From Parundibacterium terreum (GTDB taxonomy: Bacteria; Pseudomonadota; Gammaproteobacteria; Burkholderiales; Burkholderiaceae_D), in contig NZ_BMED01000001.1 of assembly GCF_014636315.1 (NCBI RefSeq), positions 62,316-126,315 of the forward strand: a stretch of DNA of 64,000 bases, written 5' to 3'. The position numbers and the translations under genes are program-made. The notes beneath the pieces were generated by a model. That model ran no database searches. It saw only the letters and a list, made by a program, of their open reading frames with translations, and was not told the DNA's origin. How positions within the stretch are numbered: the stretch's first letter is position 1; the number at the start of each line of letters is the position of its first letter. This document shows positions 51,339 through 60,465 of the stretch, one piece after another.

Positions 51339-53018
51339 CTAAACACCCGCCAGGAATTGATGTAAAGACTGCACTGCGGAAGCTCCCTCACCTACCGCAG
51401 CGGCAACTCGTTTCACCGAGCCGCTGCGCACATCTCCAACGGCAAAAATACCTGGGCGGCTGGTTTCCAGCGAATACGGCGGGCGCTCCAGTTGCCAATC
51501 CTGCTTGGGAATTTGAGCACCGGTCAGTACAAATCCTTTGTCATCACGCGCGACGCAATCGCGTAGCCATTCGGTATTTGGTTCCGCTCCCAGAAACAGG
51601 AATACGTGCTGGACCGGCGCCAGTTCCGGTTCGTCATCGCGATGCTGCCAGCGTATCTGTTGCAGCTTGCCGTCTCCCAATAGTTCAACAATACGGGTTC
51701 TTGTATGCAAGGTGATATTGCTCGCAGCATCGATGCGCTGTATCAGGTAATGCGACATGCTGGCGGCCAGGCCTTCCGCGCGCACCAGGATGTGCACATG
51801 CTTGGCATGGCTGGCAAGGAAGACCGCAGCTTGGCCGGCAGAATTGCCGCCGCCTACGACGACGACCTTTTCGCTGGTGCAAAAATTTGCTTCCATGAAC
51901 GAGGCATTGTAATAGATGCCGCGTCCCTCGAAATGCTCCAGCCTGGGGATGTCGGGCTTGCGGTAGCGCGCACCGGTTGAAACGACGATGGATGCGGCAT
52001 GGATTTTTTCGCCGTTATCCAGCTCGATTTCAAAATCCTTGCTGGCATCACAATTGAGGGATTTCGCCTCTACCGGGACTGCGACTTCCGCCCCAAATTT
52101 GCGCGCCTGCGACAGGCCGCGGCCAGCCAGCGCCTGGCCTGAAATACCGGTAGGAAAACCAAAGTAGTTTTCAATCTTAGAACTGGTGCCGGCCTGCCCG
52201 CCTGCTGCCTTGCCATCCAGCACGACGACGTTCAGGCCTTCCGATGCGCCATATACGGCTGCGGCAAGCCCAGCAGGGCCGGCGCCAACGACGGCCAGGT
52301 CAAAGTGCTTGCCGTCCAGCTTGTCCGGGCTCAGGCCTATGGCATCCGCCAGTTCGCGTATGGTCGGTTTGCTGAGCACCACGCCATGCGACGTCACTAC
52401 AGCCGGCATATCTTCTACACTGATATTAAAACGCTGCATCAGGTCGGCGGTTTCTTCATGCAGGTCGATATCGAAGTAGGCGGTAGGCTGGCCGTTGCGT
52501 GACAAAAATTCGCGCATGCGCAAGATGCCGTCTGAATGCCGGGAACCGATCAGGATGATGCCGCCGCTATCTTCGTCTGCAATAAAGGCGACGCGGCGCA
52601 GGATGAAGGCCCGCATCATTGTCTCGGACAATTCAGCCTCGGAAATAATCAGGGTGCGCAGCGCGGCTTCCTTGATGACGATGACCTCGGAATCTTTGAT
52701 GGCCTTGCAGGTGGCAACAGCGGCGCGCCCGGCCAGCGTGCCGATTTCACCGGTAAACAGCCCCGCGCCATGCACGCCCAGAATATGCGACTTGATCGCC
52801 GACCTACGTTCAATTTCTATTTCGCCTGAAACAACGACATAGAAATCGACATGCCGGTCGCCTTGCCGATAGAGGATTTCGCCGGCCGCCATCATACGCC
52901 GCTCGCCATAGCGGCTTGCCAGCGATATCTGGTATTCGTTTAACTTAGGAAAAACCTGATGCATGCGGCTTTCGTCGATCAGCATCGATTTGGTATTGGA
53001 TCTGGGTATCTTGGTCAT
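51339..53018 (-). CDS. Cyclic-nucleotide-binding domain fused to thioredoxin-reductase-like FAD oxidoreductase (second copy)
   Basis: 559 residues, paralogue of the protein at 3795-5549. A CAP-type domain (about 25-145, AAGEILYRQGDRHVDFYVVVSGEIEI; GLFTGEIGTLAGRAA) precedes a thioredoxin-like stretch (TAYFDIDLHEETADLMQRFNIS) and the FAD/NAD(P) reductase domain with GAGPAGLAAAVYGASEG (about 239) and GGGNSAGQAAVFLAS (about 384). As in the first copy, the CxxC site is missing: the segment reads YYNASFMEANFCTSEKV. The redox partner is therefore unknown; regulation of an NAD(P)H oxidoreductase by a nucleotide or similar small ligand is inferred. It converges with dinB. Confidence 0.85.
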   Translation of the reverse strand: MTKIPRSNTKSMLIDESRMHQVFPKLNEYQISLASRYGERRMMAAGEILYRQGDRHVDFYVVVSGEIEIERRSAIKSHILGVHGAGLFTGEIGTLAGRAAVATCKAIKDSEVIVIKEAALRTLIISEAELSETMMRAFILRRVAFIADEDSGGIILIGSRHSDGILRMREFLSRNGQPTAYFDIDLHEETADLMQRFNISVEDMPAVVTSHGVVLSKPTIRELADAIGLSPDKLDGKHFDLAVVGAGPAGLAAAVYGASEGLNVVVLDGKAAGGQAGTSSKIENYFGFPTGISGQALAGRGLSQARKFGAEVAVPVEAKSLNCDASKDFEIELDNGEKIHAASIVVSTGARYRKPDIPRLEHFEGRGIYYNASFMEANFCTSEKVVVVGGGNSAGQAAVFLASHAKHVHILVRAEGLAASMSHYLIQRIDAASNITLHTRTRIVELLGDGKLQQIRWQHRDDEPELAPVQHVFLFLGAEPNTEWLRDCVARDDKGFVLTGAQIPKQDWQLERPPYSLETSRPGIFAVGDVRSGSVKRVAAAVGEGASAVQSLHQFLAGV

Positions 53019-53244
53019 GTCAGCGGAGATCCACGTGAAGAAGCTTTCAGGGAAGAACGTAGCTATAGAGGGAGAATATTTGTTCCGGCTTTACTTTAGC
53101 AGTAATTCGAAATTTGAAGCAAGTTGTGTGCGAGCTCGCAGCATTGCGTGACGCATGCAAGATGCGTAGTCGAAGCGGCCGGGATTATTTACGTAGCTGA
53201 TACGCAGGGGATGATGGAGAAGATACGTGATGCCAGGGGCAGAA

Positions 53245-53544
53245 CTATCTGGAAAGCTCGGAATGGTGTTGTTCTCGATTATGCAGGATCTCAGCGTGCA
53301 GAGCCGCTTCTGACAGACGGACTTTTTCTTGCGCCAGCTCATTCGCAGCGAGGAGCTGGAAGATGTCCGCAGTAAACGCTCTTTTCAACGCAGCGATTTC
53401 TTCTTGCAGACCGATTTTTTCCTCATGTTTTCGCTGCAATTGCGCTTCCAGCGCAACATTGAGCGCCCTCACCCTGCTCAACTCTTCAAAAAAGTCATCG
53501 CCGGATGTTTTGATACGGTTCAATATCTGTTGTACATCGTCCAT
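53245..53544 (-). CDS. Small coiled-coil protein
   Basis: 99 residues, almost entirely heptad-patterned helix (ELSRVRALNVALEAQLQRKHEEKIGLQEEIAALKRAF). No signal or membrane segment. Not recognised; it could be a structural or adaptor protein. It is well separated from its neighbours (226 bases to the flavoprotein gene, about 290 to the DUF4124-like gene, both stretches empty). Confidence 0.6.
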   Translation of the reverse strand: MDDVQQILNRIKTSGDDFFEELSRVRALNVALEAQLQRKHEEKIGLQEEIAALKRAFTADIFQLLAANELAQEKVRLSEAALHAEILHNREQHHSELSR

Positions 53545-53837
53545 ATTGAAGACCTGATCAATGGAATGAACAAAAGGGGTGAGTACAAAAGCGTCTGCTT
53601 TAGCAGCAAGTATTTCGCTATGTTTTTATAAATATAGCGTATGTTGCGGAAGTATGCAGCAAAAAATGCCGCTCAATGAAAAAAAGGCGTTGATGGTGAT
53701 TTGGGAAGGGGGCTCGGGAGTGCCGCCAGCTACCGGGGCGGCATCTCATGCGGGCGACATTGGCGCCCGGCATATACGAGAGAATCTGTGCTGCTTTTGA
53801 ATGACTTTATTGCCGGATGCGAACGCAGCGCTTTCAA

Positions 53838-54320
53838 TCAGCTACGGCGTAGCCTGTATTCAAAGACATACCAGAAGAAGGCAAACAGGAAAGGACAAGC
53901 GCCTATCATGATCAGTATCGAATAGTCGTCATGAATGAGTTCCATCCACTGATTGGGAGGTGGCGGTGGAGGAATCTTATGTTCTACCATTACCTTGGGC
54001 ATGGGCGGCACCAGGAAAGGCGCATTGCTCTCCGTTGCCAGTGCGGCTGCCGCATTGGCATTTTCTGATGCCGCTGCATTGTCTGGCGAAGCCGGTGTTG
54101 ATGTTGTTGGTTGCATGGCAGAGGCGGCGGTAGCCATTGCGGTGTCGACTGCCGCGACATTTGCTGGATTGGCGTCCTTACCAGCATCCTTATTGGACAC
54201 TTTTTCACAGGGCTGGTCCGTTGTGATTTTTTTGCCTTCCGCGTCTATGCAGGTGTTCATCACTGCTGCGGAGGCCAGGCTGGACATGCCCAGTAGCAAG
54301 ATTGATATTAGAATTTTCAT
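53838..54320 (-). CDS. DUF4124-like exported protein with C-terminal membrane anchor (chromosomal copy)
   Basis: 160 residues: Sec signal (MKILISILLLGMSSLASA), DUF4124-like MNTCIDAEGKKITTDQPCEKVSNKD, a long Ala/Thr/Asn/Pro-rich linker (about 48-105), a proline run (PPPPPPN), one transmembrane segment (SILIMIGACPFLFAFFWYV) and a short basic tail. The prophage protein at 8399-8803 shares the same signal end (SLASA), the C-I-D-A-(D/E)-G-K-K-x-x-T-D-Q-x-C motif and the terminal W-Y-V-F-(D/E) membrane segment. The function is unknown. Confidence 0.75.
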   Translation of the reverse strand: MKILISILLLGMSSLASAAVMNTCIDAEGKKITTDQPCEKVSNKDAGKDANPANVAAVDTAMATAASAMQPTTSTPASPDNAAASENANAAAALATESNAPFLVPPMPKVMVEHKIPPPPPPNQWMELIHDDYSILIMIGACPFLFAFFWYVFEYRLRRS

Positions 54321-54801
54321 ATCAATTATTCTAACCTTGGCGGCCCAGGAAAATCAAATACTGCGCTGATTAAAAGTGTGAATCATTGTTGACCTCCGTG
54401 TAATGGTTGTTTTTATATGTCGGCCTATCGGTGAAATGTTTCACTTTCAAGTGCAATGCTTACGATAAAGTCCGTTGGACTATATAGAAACATCGCTGCA
54501 ATACAGCTTTGCCCGCCAGCTTTGCAGTGGTGAATTTGACGCCAACAACTCACACATAGAGGTATATAATAAATTTATTGCTGCAAGGAATGTTTTTTGA
54601 GCTATTTGGGAAAGACCTGCCTGGCGCAGACAAAGCTCAATTGAAATTTAACAGGACGTGACGGCAGTATTTGGCATGATAATGAGACGCCTGGCTTGAG
54701 TCTGGCCGGCGTAGCTCCCCTCCTCCAGCGAGGTGCGCAGATGTTCAGAGCTTGGGGCAGTCTGTTGGCTGCACTAATACGATAACAATGAGGAGACGAC
54801 G
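54321..54801. other. Intergenic region upstream of HDOD gene
   Basis: 480 bases; AT-rich around 54400-54620 with TATATAATAAA at 54570-54580, a plausible -10 region. No gene or RNA recognised. Confidence 0.4.
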
Positions 54802-55638
54802 ATGGACAGGCTTGAAATTTTTAGGGGAATTGCCACAGAGGCGAGCAAAGGTGATCTGACCTTTCCAACCAATGTCAACGCTACGCTGAAATTGCAGCAA
54901 GCGCTGGAAGATCCGGATTGTCATATTGATGCTGCGGCCAAGATGGTCATGGCCGAACCCCTATTGTCTGCCCGTACGGTGGCGATTGCCAATTCGGCCG
55001 CCTACAATCGCTCGAATAACGAAGTAACCAATGTCAAGGTTGCGGTCAGCCGACTGGGATTTCGTACACTCAAATCCATGGTGGCGTCGGTCATCGTGCG
55101 CCAGCTCAACAGCAAGGTCACCGATCCGGCATTGAAAGCCAAGGCGGCGCAGCTCTGGGAACACTCGGCGCATGTGGCCGCACTGGCGCAGGTAATTGCC
55201 AAACGCATTACCAAGGTAGATCCGGATACCGCGATGTTTGCCGGCATTGTGCATGAAGTCGGCGGCTTTTATCTGATCTCGCGCGCAGAAGAATTCCCCG
55301 GCCTGCTGGACGGTGATCCGGAAGACTGGGTGGAATATGGCGAGAAGCTGATAGGCCGTGGTGTACTAAAAAAACTTGGTGTGCCGGATGGCGTAATGAC
55401 TGCAGTAGAAGCCTTGTGGCATGGCGTGCGCGCGATGCCGCCGGAAACGCTGGGGGACACTTTGTTGTTGGCGAACGACCTGGCCCGCGTTGTCTCGCCT
55501 TTGCATCAAAAAGAAGGCGTCACGATCAAGCAGACCGCCGCGGCGATTAATTTCGAAGTTGAAGGCGGTACGCTGCACAGCATCCTGGAGGACGCCGAAG
55601 AAGAAATTGAGTCACTAACGGCGGCGCTGCTGGTATAG
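54802..55638 (+). CDS. HDOD domain signalling protein
   Basis: 278 residues. The HDOD fold (about 20-225) is seen in FPTNVNATLKLQQALEDPDCHIDAAAKMVMAEPLLSARTVAIANSA, AVSRLGFRTLKSMVASVIVRQ, LWEHSAHVAALAQVIAKR and FAGIVHEVGGFYLI. It resembles an HD phosphohydrolase but lacks the full metal-binding HD set, as usual for HDOD proteins, which act in signalling, motility or c-di-GMP networks without hydrolysis. GAGGAG precedes the ATG. Confidence 0.9.
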   Translation: MDRLEIFRGIATEASKGDLTFPTNVNATLKLQQALEDPDCHIDAAAKMVMAEPLLSARTVAIANSAAYNRSNNEVTNVKVAVSRLGFRTLKSMVASVIVRQLNSKVTDPALKAKAAQLWEHSAHVAALAQVIAKRITKVDPDTAMFAGIVHEVGGFYLISRAEEFPGLLDGDPEDWVEYGEKLIGRGVLKKLGVPDGVMTAVEALWHGVRAMPPETLGDTLLLANDLARVVSPLHQKEGVTIKQTAAAINFEVEGGTLHSILEDAEEEIESLTAALLV

Positions 55639-55742
55639 CTGGTATGACGAGTTGAGGGGGCTGGCAGGAATGGCGGCTGGCTATCTCTTTTAACTTGGCT
55701 GCAATTGGCGGTTTGCTGACAAAATGGCCGGACCAGGTCCGG

Positions 55743-55940
55743 TCATCGTTTTCCCAGGCATTTCAATGCGATTGCATCGCTCGGCTCTATGAGCCTCAAC
55801 AAACGCTCTATCTCCAGCCTGTCCCCTGCCGTGGTCGGCTTATTCCAAAGCTCATCCAACTGCTGTGCGAGCGCTTGATATTCGTCCCAGGTCAGCATAT
55901 CGGCCTCGATTTCCTTTTGCGTATTGATCATCTTCTGCAC
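55743..55940 (-). CDS. Small protein resembling the N-terminal part of HigA-type antitoxins
   Basis: 65 residues. EYQALAQQLDELWNKPTTAGDRLEIERLLRLIE resembles the leading helix pair of HigA-like antitoxins (E-Y-x-x-x-L-x-x-I-x-x-L-W, then G-D-x-L-x-x-L-x-x-L-I-E), but the helix-turn-helix that should follow is absent. No toxin gene adjoins. It may be a stand-alone small protein or a truncated antitoxin. Confidence 0.5.
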   Translation of the reverse strand: MQKMINTQKEIEADMLTWDEYQALAQQLDELWNKPTTAGDRLEIERLLRLIEPSDAIALKCLGKR

Positions 55941-56053
55941 CTTACAAAAAAAACGGCACCATCAAGAAAATTGGTAGCAAAGCCCTTAATTTGGTCATAA
56001 TAGATCCATAGTGGAAATATGGGATCTTTTGCCGTATCTATGCTAAGCTTTTT

Positions 56054-56099
56054 GTTGATACTATCAACTAGTTTATGAATTAATGTTGACTATGTCAAC
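56054..56099. promoter_or_regulatory. Two MarR-type operators
   Basis: GTTGATACTATCAAC (56054-56068) and GTTGACTATGTCAAC (56085-56099) are both perfect inverted repeats of GTTGA/TCAAC and are 31 bases apart. The second covers the start codons of the MarR gene, so binding would block its expression. Confidence 0.75.
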
Positions 56100-56559
56100 G
56101 AAAAATATGAAAAACTTAAACGACGCCGTGCTGGAGCAGTTTTTTGGTTTGATGCACCATTTCAAATCACAGATGCACCAGGCATTAAGTACTGATAATT
56201 TTGAGCTGGGTCCTTTCGGCGCGCAGGCACTGGCTTTTTTTGAAATGCATCCCAAAGGAACCCAACGCGACCTAATTCGCTATTTTGGCCGCGACAAGGC
56301 GCAAGTCACCCGCCTGCTGAAACAATTGGAGGAACGAGGCCTGATCAGCCGGGAGCTGGATGCAGAGGATAAACGCTCGCACCAGATACAGCTCACCGCA
56401 GCCGGGAAAGCCCTGCAAGCAACGGTGCATAAGCACAAGCAAAAAATAGCGGAAGAAATGATGGTTGATTTCGATGCAAAAGAAAGAGCGTCCCTGATTG
56501 AATTGCTGGGCCGGATGCGTTCAAATATTGCGAGCGACGAAGATCAATCCAGTAACTGA
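56083..56559 (+). CDS. MarR-family transcriptional regulator
   Basis: 158 residues from the ATG at 56083, or 155 from 56092. A winged helix-turn-helix with KGTQRDLIRYFGRDKAQVTRLLKQLEERGLISRELDAEDKRSHQIQLTAAGKAL is diagnostic of MarR: a recognition helix followed by a D-x-R-x-x-x-(I/V)-x-LT wing. Two GTTGA/TCAAC palindromes, one over its own start, point to autorepression. The next gene, a degenerate GGDEF protein, lies 85 bases downstream in the same direction. Confidence 0.9.
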   Translation: MLTMSTKNMKNLNDAVLEQFFGLMHHFKSQMHQALSTDNFELGPFGAQALAFFEMHPKGTQRDLIRYFGRDKAQVTRLLKQLEERGLISRELDAEDKRSHQIQLTAAGKALQATVHKHKQKIAEEMMVDFDAKERASLIELLGRMRSNIASDEDQSSN

Positions 56560-56644
56560 GCAATAACTAAGCATTAACCGAGGCCCTGCTGCTTCAGTGG
56601 GTCTGTTTTATTTCATTTTGTTTAACATTAACACGGAGACCGAT

Positions 56645-57304
56645 GTGCAAACCAATCCTACACAGGATATTCAGGACCTGACCATGCAATTGACCCATCT
56701 GGTAGACAAGGTCAAAAACGGCGCGTCCGGTGATGCCGTTGTGCAGGAGCTGCAAGCTGCGCTGGAAATCCTGCGCGCGGTGGCGACCCATGATGGACTG
56801 ACTGGCGCCTTGAACCGCCGCGGCCTGGTGCAAAAACTGGAGGCTGAGCTCGATCGCGCCAAGCGCACCGGTCATCCCTTCTCCTTTGCCGTGATTGCGG
56901 TGGACCACTTCCATGGACACAACGAGCAATACGGCAGCGCAATCGGCGACCAGATACTCCGGAGCCTGACGCAGGCAGCACTTAAGCTGCTGCGCTCGCT
57001 GGACTCCTTCGGCCGCATCAGCGACAGCGAGTTTGCGATTGTATTGCCGACCACCTGGTTGGACCAGAGCGAAAAGGCGATTGCCCGGCTGACCAATGCG
57101 GTGTCAGCGGTGGACTGGGTCAGCATTGCGCCTGATCTGATTGTCAGCTTTTCTACAGGCTTGACGACCAATGCCCAGGGCGATACTGCGGAAGAAATGA
57201 TCCGCCGCGCGCTGGAGGCGCTGGAAGCGGCGAAGGCAAAAGGACCCGGCTCCAGCTCGCAACTGGAGCAGGCCATGCCGGATTTCGATCCGAATATGCT
57301 GTAA
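56645..57304 (+). CDS. GGDEF-domain protein with degenerate active site
   Basis: 219 residues from the GTG at 56645, which has GGAG at a good distance; an in-frame extension to 56597 is possible. After a short coiled coil comes a GGDEF fold with DGLTGALNRRGL, VIAVDHFHGHNEQYGSAIGDQIL and GLTTNAQGDTAEEMIRRALEAL. The signature itself reads SDSEF where GGDEF is expected, so the metal-binding Asp and the two Gly are lost and c-di-GMP synthesis is unlikely; a GTP- or c-di-GMP-sensing role is possible. It ends in a shared terminator with cfa. Confidence 0.85.
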   Translation: MQTNPTQDIQDLTMQLTHLVDKVKNGASGDAVVQELQAALEILRAVATHDGLTGALNRRGLVQKLEAELDRAKRTGHPFSFAVIAVDHFHGHNEQYGSAIGDQILRSLTQAALKLLRSLDSFGRISDSEFAIVLPTTWLDQSEKAIARLTNAVSAVDWVSIAPDLIVSFSTGLTTNAQGDTAEEMIRRALEALEAAKAKGPGSSSQLEQAMPDFDPNML

Positions 57305-57336
57305 AAACAAAGGCTGCAAATGCAGCCTTTGTTTTT
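57303..57336. terminator. Bidirectional intrinsic terminator
   Basis: A perfect 16-bp stem AAAAACAAAGGCTGCA/TGCAGCCTTTGTTTTT with a two-base loop lies between the convergent GGDEF-like and cfa genes and overlaps both stop codons. A and T runs flank it on each strand. Confidence 0.92.
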
Positions 57337-58540
57337 AAGCCTTGTAGATATATTTTCGCGACCACGGCAAATCTGCCTGGTTGCGGCCTGCCTTGGTACA
57401 GATCACCTGGTAAAGGGAAATCCAGTCAGACTCGAAGGCATAGGCGCAGCCGGCCAGATAAACCCGCCAGATGCGATAGCGCCTGTCCCCCGCAATATCT
57501 TGTATTTGCAGCGCGTGCTGCTCAAAATTCTCTGCCCAGATACCGCAGGTCTTTGCGTAATGCCGCCGCAGGTTTTCCACGTCCAGCGCCTCCAGGCCGC
57601 CTTCCTGCATGGTTTTCAGCACCAGGCCTATATGCGGCAATTCACCGTGCGGAAACACATAGCGCTCAATGAACTCCCCTCCCCCGTACGGCGTCTCCCC
57701 GCTATCCGCATCAGTGGACGTGATGCCGTGATTCATGGCAATGCCGTCATCCGCCAGCAGACTGCGAATCTTGCTGAAATAGCTGGATAGGTTCAGCAGG
57801 CCCACATGTTCAAACATGCCCACGCTGGTGATTCTGTCAAAGCTGCCGGTGACATCGCGGTAATCCTGCAGGCGAATTTCTATCTTATCGCTGAGGCCCG
57901 CCTCTGCAACCCTTTGCCTTGCCAGCTCGGCCTGGTTTTCCGACAGGGTGACGCCTATACACTGAGCGCCGTATTTCTGGGCAGCCCGGATGACCAGGCC
58001 GCCCCAGCCACAACCTATGTCCAGCAATTTATCGCCGGGCCGCACCCGTATCTTGGTCAGGATATGGTCAATTTTCTTCAGTTGTGCCGTGGCCAGGTCC
58101 TCATCGCCATTCTCGAAATAGGCGCAGGAATACAGCATGTTTTCATCCAGCCACAACTTGTAGAAGTCATTGGATACATCGTAGTGATAGCGTATGGCTT
58201 CTGCATCCTTGGCCTTGCTACGTCCGAAGGAACGTTTGATCCTGGCAAATTTGCCTTCCTGCTTCAGCGTATTCGAGGCCAGCTCGCCGCCTATGGAAAT
58301 AATTTCACTGGGTTTGCCGACGATATCGATTTTACCGTCGACATACGCAGAGCCAAGATTGGACAGGGATGGTGTCAGCAGATAACTAAGGGCGGACGCT
58401 TGCGGGACCTTGATGATGACCTTGGGCGGGGCCTGGCTCAGATCGAAATGCTTTCCGTTCCATAGCTCAACACGCAAAGGCAGTGCCATCTTGTTGGTGA
58501 CGTTGCGAACCCATTCTTCAAGTTTATGTTCCAAAAACAC
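57335..58540 (-). CDS. cfa: Cyclopropane-fatty-acyl-phospholipid synthase
   Basis: 401 residues. It transfers a methylene group from S-adenosylmethionine to cis double bonds of membrane phospholipid acyl chains, usually in stationary phase. The SAM-binding DIGCGWGGLVIRAAQKYGAQ, the leading HYDVSNDFYKLWLDENMLYSCAYF and SVGMFEHVG and the C-terminal ENLRRHYAKTCGIWAENFE are characteristic. The start lies within an AAAAGTGTTTTTGG context with a weak ribosome site. It shares a bidirectional terminator with the GGDEF-like gene. Confidence 0.95.
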   Translation of the reverse strand: MFLEHKLEEWVRNVTNKMALPLRVELWNGKHFDLSQAPPKVIIKVPQASALSYLLTPSLSNLGSAYVDGKIDIVGKPSEIISIGGELASNTLKQEGKFARIKRSFGRSKAKDAEAIRYHYDVSNDFYKLWLDENMLYSCAYFENGDEDLATAQLKKIDHILTKIRVRPGDKLLDIGCGWGGLVIRAAQKYGAQCIGVTLSENQAELARQRVAEAGLSDKIEIRLQDYRDVTGSFDRITSVGMFEHVGLLNLSSYFSKIRSLLADDGIAMNHGITSTDADSGETPYGGGEFIERYVFPHGELPHIGLVLKTMQEGGLEALDVENLRRHYAKTCGIWAENFEQHALQIQDIAGDRRYRIWRVYLAGCAYAFESDWISLYQVICTKAGRNQADLPWSRKYIYKA

Positions 58541-58913
58541 TTTTACCCTCCAGAAAAAAGCAAGTCGGGCAATGTCCAGGCTTGCTATTGGCCTAGCCTG
58601 ATGGATAGCCCTGCCCCGGATTTTCAGATAGGGGCTCCAGCGTCAGGCACTGGAAATGGAAGCAGATTCGGTATGGAATTTCCCAGGGTACGGTGTTGGT
58701 GAAACGAAAAATTTCCCGGAAAATCAAAGAAACGACTTCGTTACCTATAACAATACAACGTTTTCAACTTCGCAGCAGAGGCGCGGACGATTTGTGTTTC
58801 GGCGCAACACCTAGTCCTGCGGGCACAGCCATAATCATATAAAAAAGCGGCGTATCCGGGAGGGGATACGCCGCAAACCCAGAATATGCTCTGGACAAGG
58901 GAAACAATAGTGA
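58541..58913. other. Intergenic region between cfa and efflux operon
   Basis: About 370 bases containing the cfa promoter region (right of 58541) and the efflux operon terminator at 58841-58874. Nothing else is recognised. Confidence 0.5.
58841..58874 (-). terminator. Intrinsic terminator of the RND efflux operon
   Basis: An 11-bp perfect stem GCGGCGTATCC/GGATACGCCGC with loop GGGAGG, followed on the minus strand by a run of six Ts, lies 40 bases after the outer-membrane-factor stop. Confidence 0.92.
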
Positions 58914-60440
58914 TTAGTTGACTTGCGCCACGCTTGCCGTACTTACCGGTGTTACCGATGCTGCTGCGCTTGCTGTGGAGCTTGCCTGCTTGGCGCCAGG
59001 AGCATTCCAGCCGCCGCCTATCGCGCGGATCAGGCCGACTGCAGACTTGGCGCGTGCACCATCCAGTTGCGCCGCCACGCGTTGCTGTTGCAACACGGTG
59101 CGGTCGGCGTCAATCACGTTCAGATAGCTGACCGAACCTTCGCGATACTGGATATGTGACAACTTAGCCGCACGTTCTGCCGCCTGTACCGCGTTGTCTT
59201 GTGCCTGAGTCTGGTCGCCCAGGATGCGCAGGTCGGCCAGATTGTCTTCCACTTCCTTGAAGGCATTCAGTACGGTCTGGCGGTAGTTGGCCACATCTTC
59301 CTCGTAAACAGCCCTTGCCTTGTCTACGCCGGCCTGGCGGCGGCCGCCGTCAAACAGCGGCATGGACAGCAAAGGGCCAAGCAGGAAGGTACGGCTGCTC
59401 CAGTTGAACAACTCTCCCAGTCCAGCGGATTCGTAGCCGAAGGCGCCGGTGATATCCAGGCGCGGGAAGAAGGCTGAACGTGCTACCCCTATTCTTGCGT
59501 TAGCCGCCGCCATGCCACGCTCTGCCGCGGCAATGTCGGGACGGCGCTCCAGCAGCGACGAAGGTAATCCAGCCGGAATGGCCACTGTGGTGCGGGACAA
59601 GGGACGCGGCTGAAAACTGAACTCAGCCGGCGTCTTGCCGAGCAAAACTGCCAGTGAATGTTCCGCCACGGCCCTGGTACGGGCCACGCCCAGCGATTCC
59701 GATTGGGCCGACGCCAGCTCTGCCTTGGCGCGCGCCAGATCCAGTTCGCTGATATCGCCTTCATCAAAACGCCTCTGCACCAGTTTCAGAGTTTGCGAGC
59801 GCAATTCCACTGTGCCGGAATACAAAGCCTGCTCAGAATCCAGTTCCCGCAGCAGGAAGTAAGCCTGGGCGACATCTGCCTGCAATGCCAATTGCACAGA
59901 CTGGAACAGTGCTTCGTTCTGCTGAGTGTCCGCATTGGCAGCATCTACTGTCGATGAAACACGGCCAAACAGATCCAGTTCATAAGATGCACCCAATTGC
60001 GCACTGAAGGTGTTGCCTGTCGACACAGGGCTATTGTCCGGCAAGCCCTGTGAAACCGGCGATGGCCTCCCTCTGCTGGCGCCCAATCCCGCATTCACCT
60101 GCGGGAACAGGCCGGAACGCGCATCCTGCCGCAAGGCCCGCGACTGTTTCAATCGGGCCGCTGCTGCCTTCAGGTTCTGGTTGGCTGCCAGGGCTTGCGT
60201 TTCCAGATCATTCAGGCTGGCGTCGGCAAATATCTTCCACCATTCGCCGCGGGCGAATTCTTCTGAAGGCTGCGCTTCTTTCCAATTCGCATTTGCCTGA
60301 GAGGCCGGGGCCTCCTTATAGGCTGCCGGCGTGGAAATCTCAGGCCGTTCATAGGTCGGCGCCACCGAACAGCCCGCCAGCACCAGTAACACCATCAATA
60401 GCGATGAAGCCGATTTCAGGGGTTTGATTGTATTAATCAT
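58914..60440 (-). CDS. RND efflux outer-membrane factor (NodT/OprM family lipoprotein)
   Basis: 508 residues from the ATG at 60438-60440. The lipobox LVLAGC puts the lipidated Cys near residue 25; then comes the TolC-like repeat of beta strands and long helices (DLETQALAANQNLKAAAARLKQSRA; AERAAKLSHIQYREGSVSYLNVIDADRTVLQQQ), the classic outer-membrane-factor pattern. The C-terminal about 45 residues are Ala/Ser/Thr-rich and probably disordered. It starts 26 bases after the RND pump stop and is the last gene of the operon. Confidence 0.93.
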   Translation of the reverse strand: MINTIKPLKSASSLLMVLLVLAGCSVAPTYERPEISTPAAYKEAPASQANANWKEAQPSEEFARGEWWKIFADASLNDLETQALAANQNLKAAAARLKQSRALRQDARSGLFPQVNAGLGASRGRPSPVSQGLPDNSPVSTGNTFSAQLGASYELDLFGRVSSTVDAANADTQQNEALFQSVQLALQADVAQAYFLLRELDSEQALYSGTVELRSQTLKLVQRRFDEGDISELDLARAKAELASAQSESLGVARTRAVAEHSLAVLLGKTPAEFSFQPRPLSRTTVAIPAGLPSSLLERRPDIAAAERGMAAANARIGVARSAFFPRLDITGAFGYESAGLGELFNWSSRTFLLGPLLSMPLFDGGRRQAGVDKARAVYEEDVANYRQTVLNAFKEVEDNLADLRILGDQTQAQDNAVQAAERAAKLSHIQYREGSVSYLNVIDADRTVLQQQRVAAQLDGARAKSAVGLIRAIGGGWNAPGAKQASSTASAAASVTPVSTASVAQVN

Positions 60441-60465
60441 CTTTTTGCTCCAAACTTTCTCAAGA

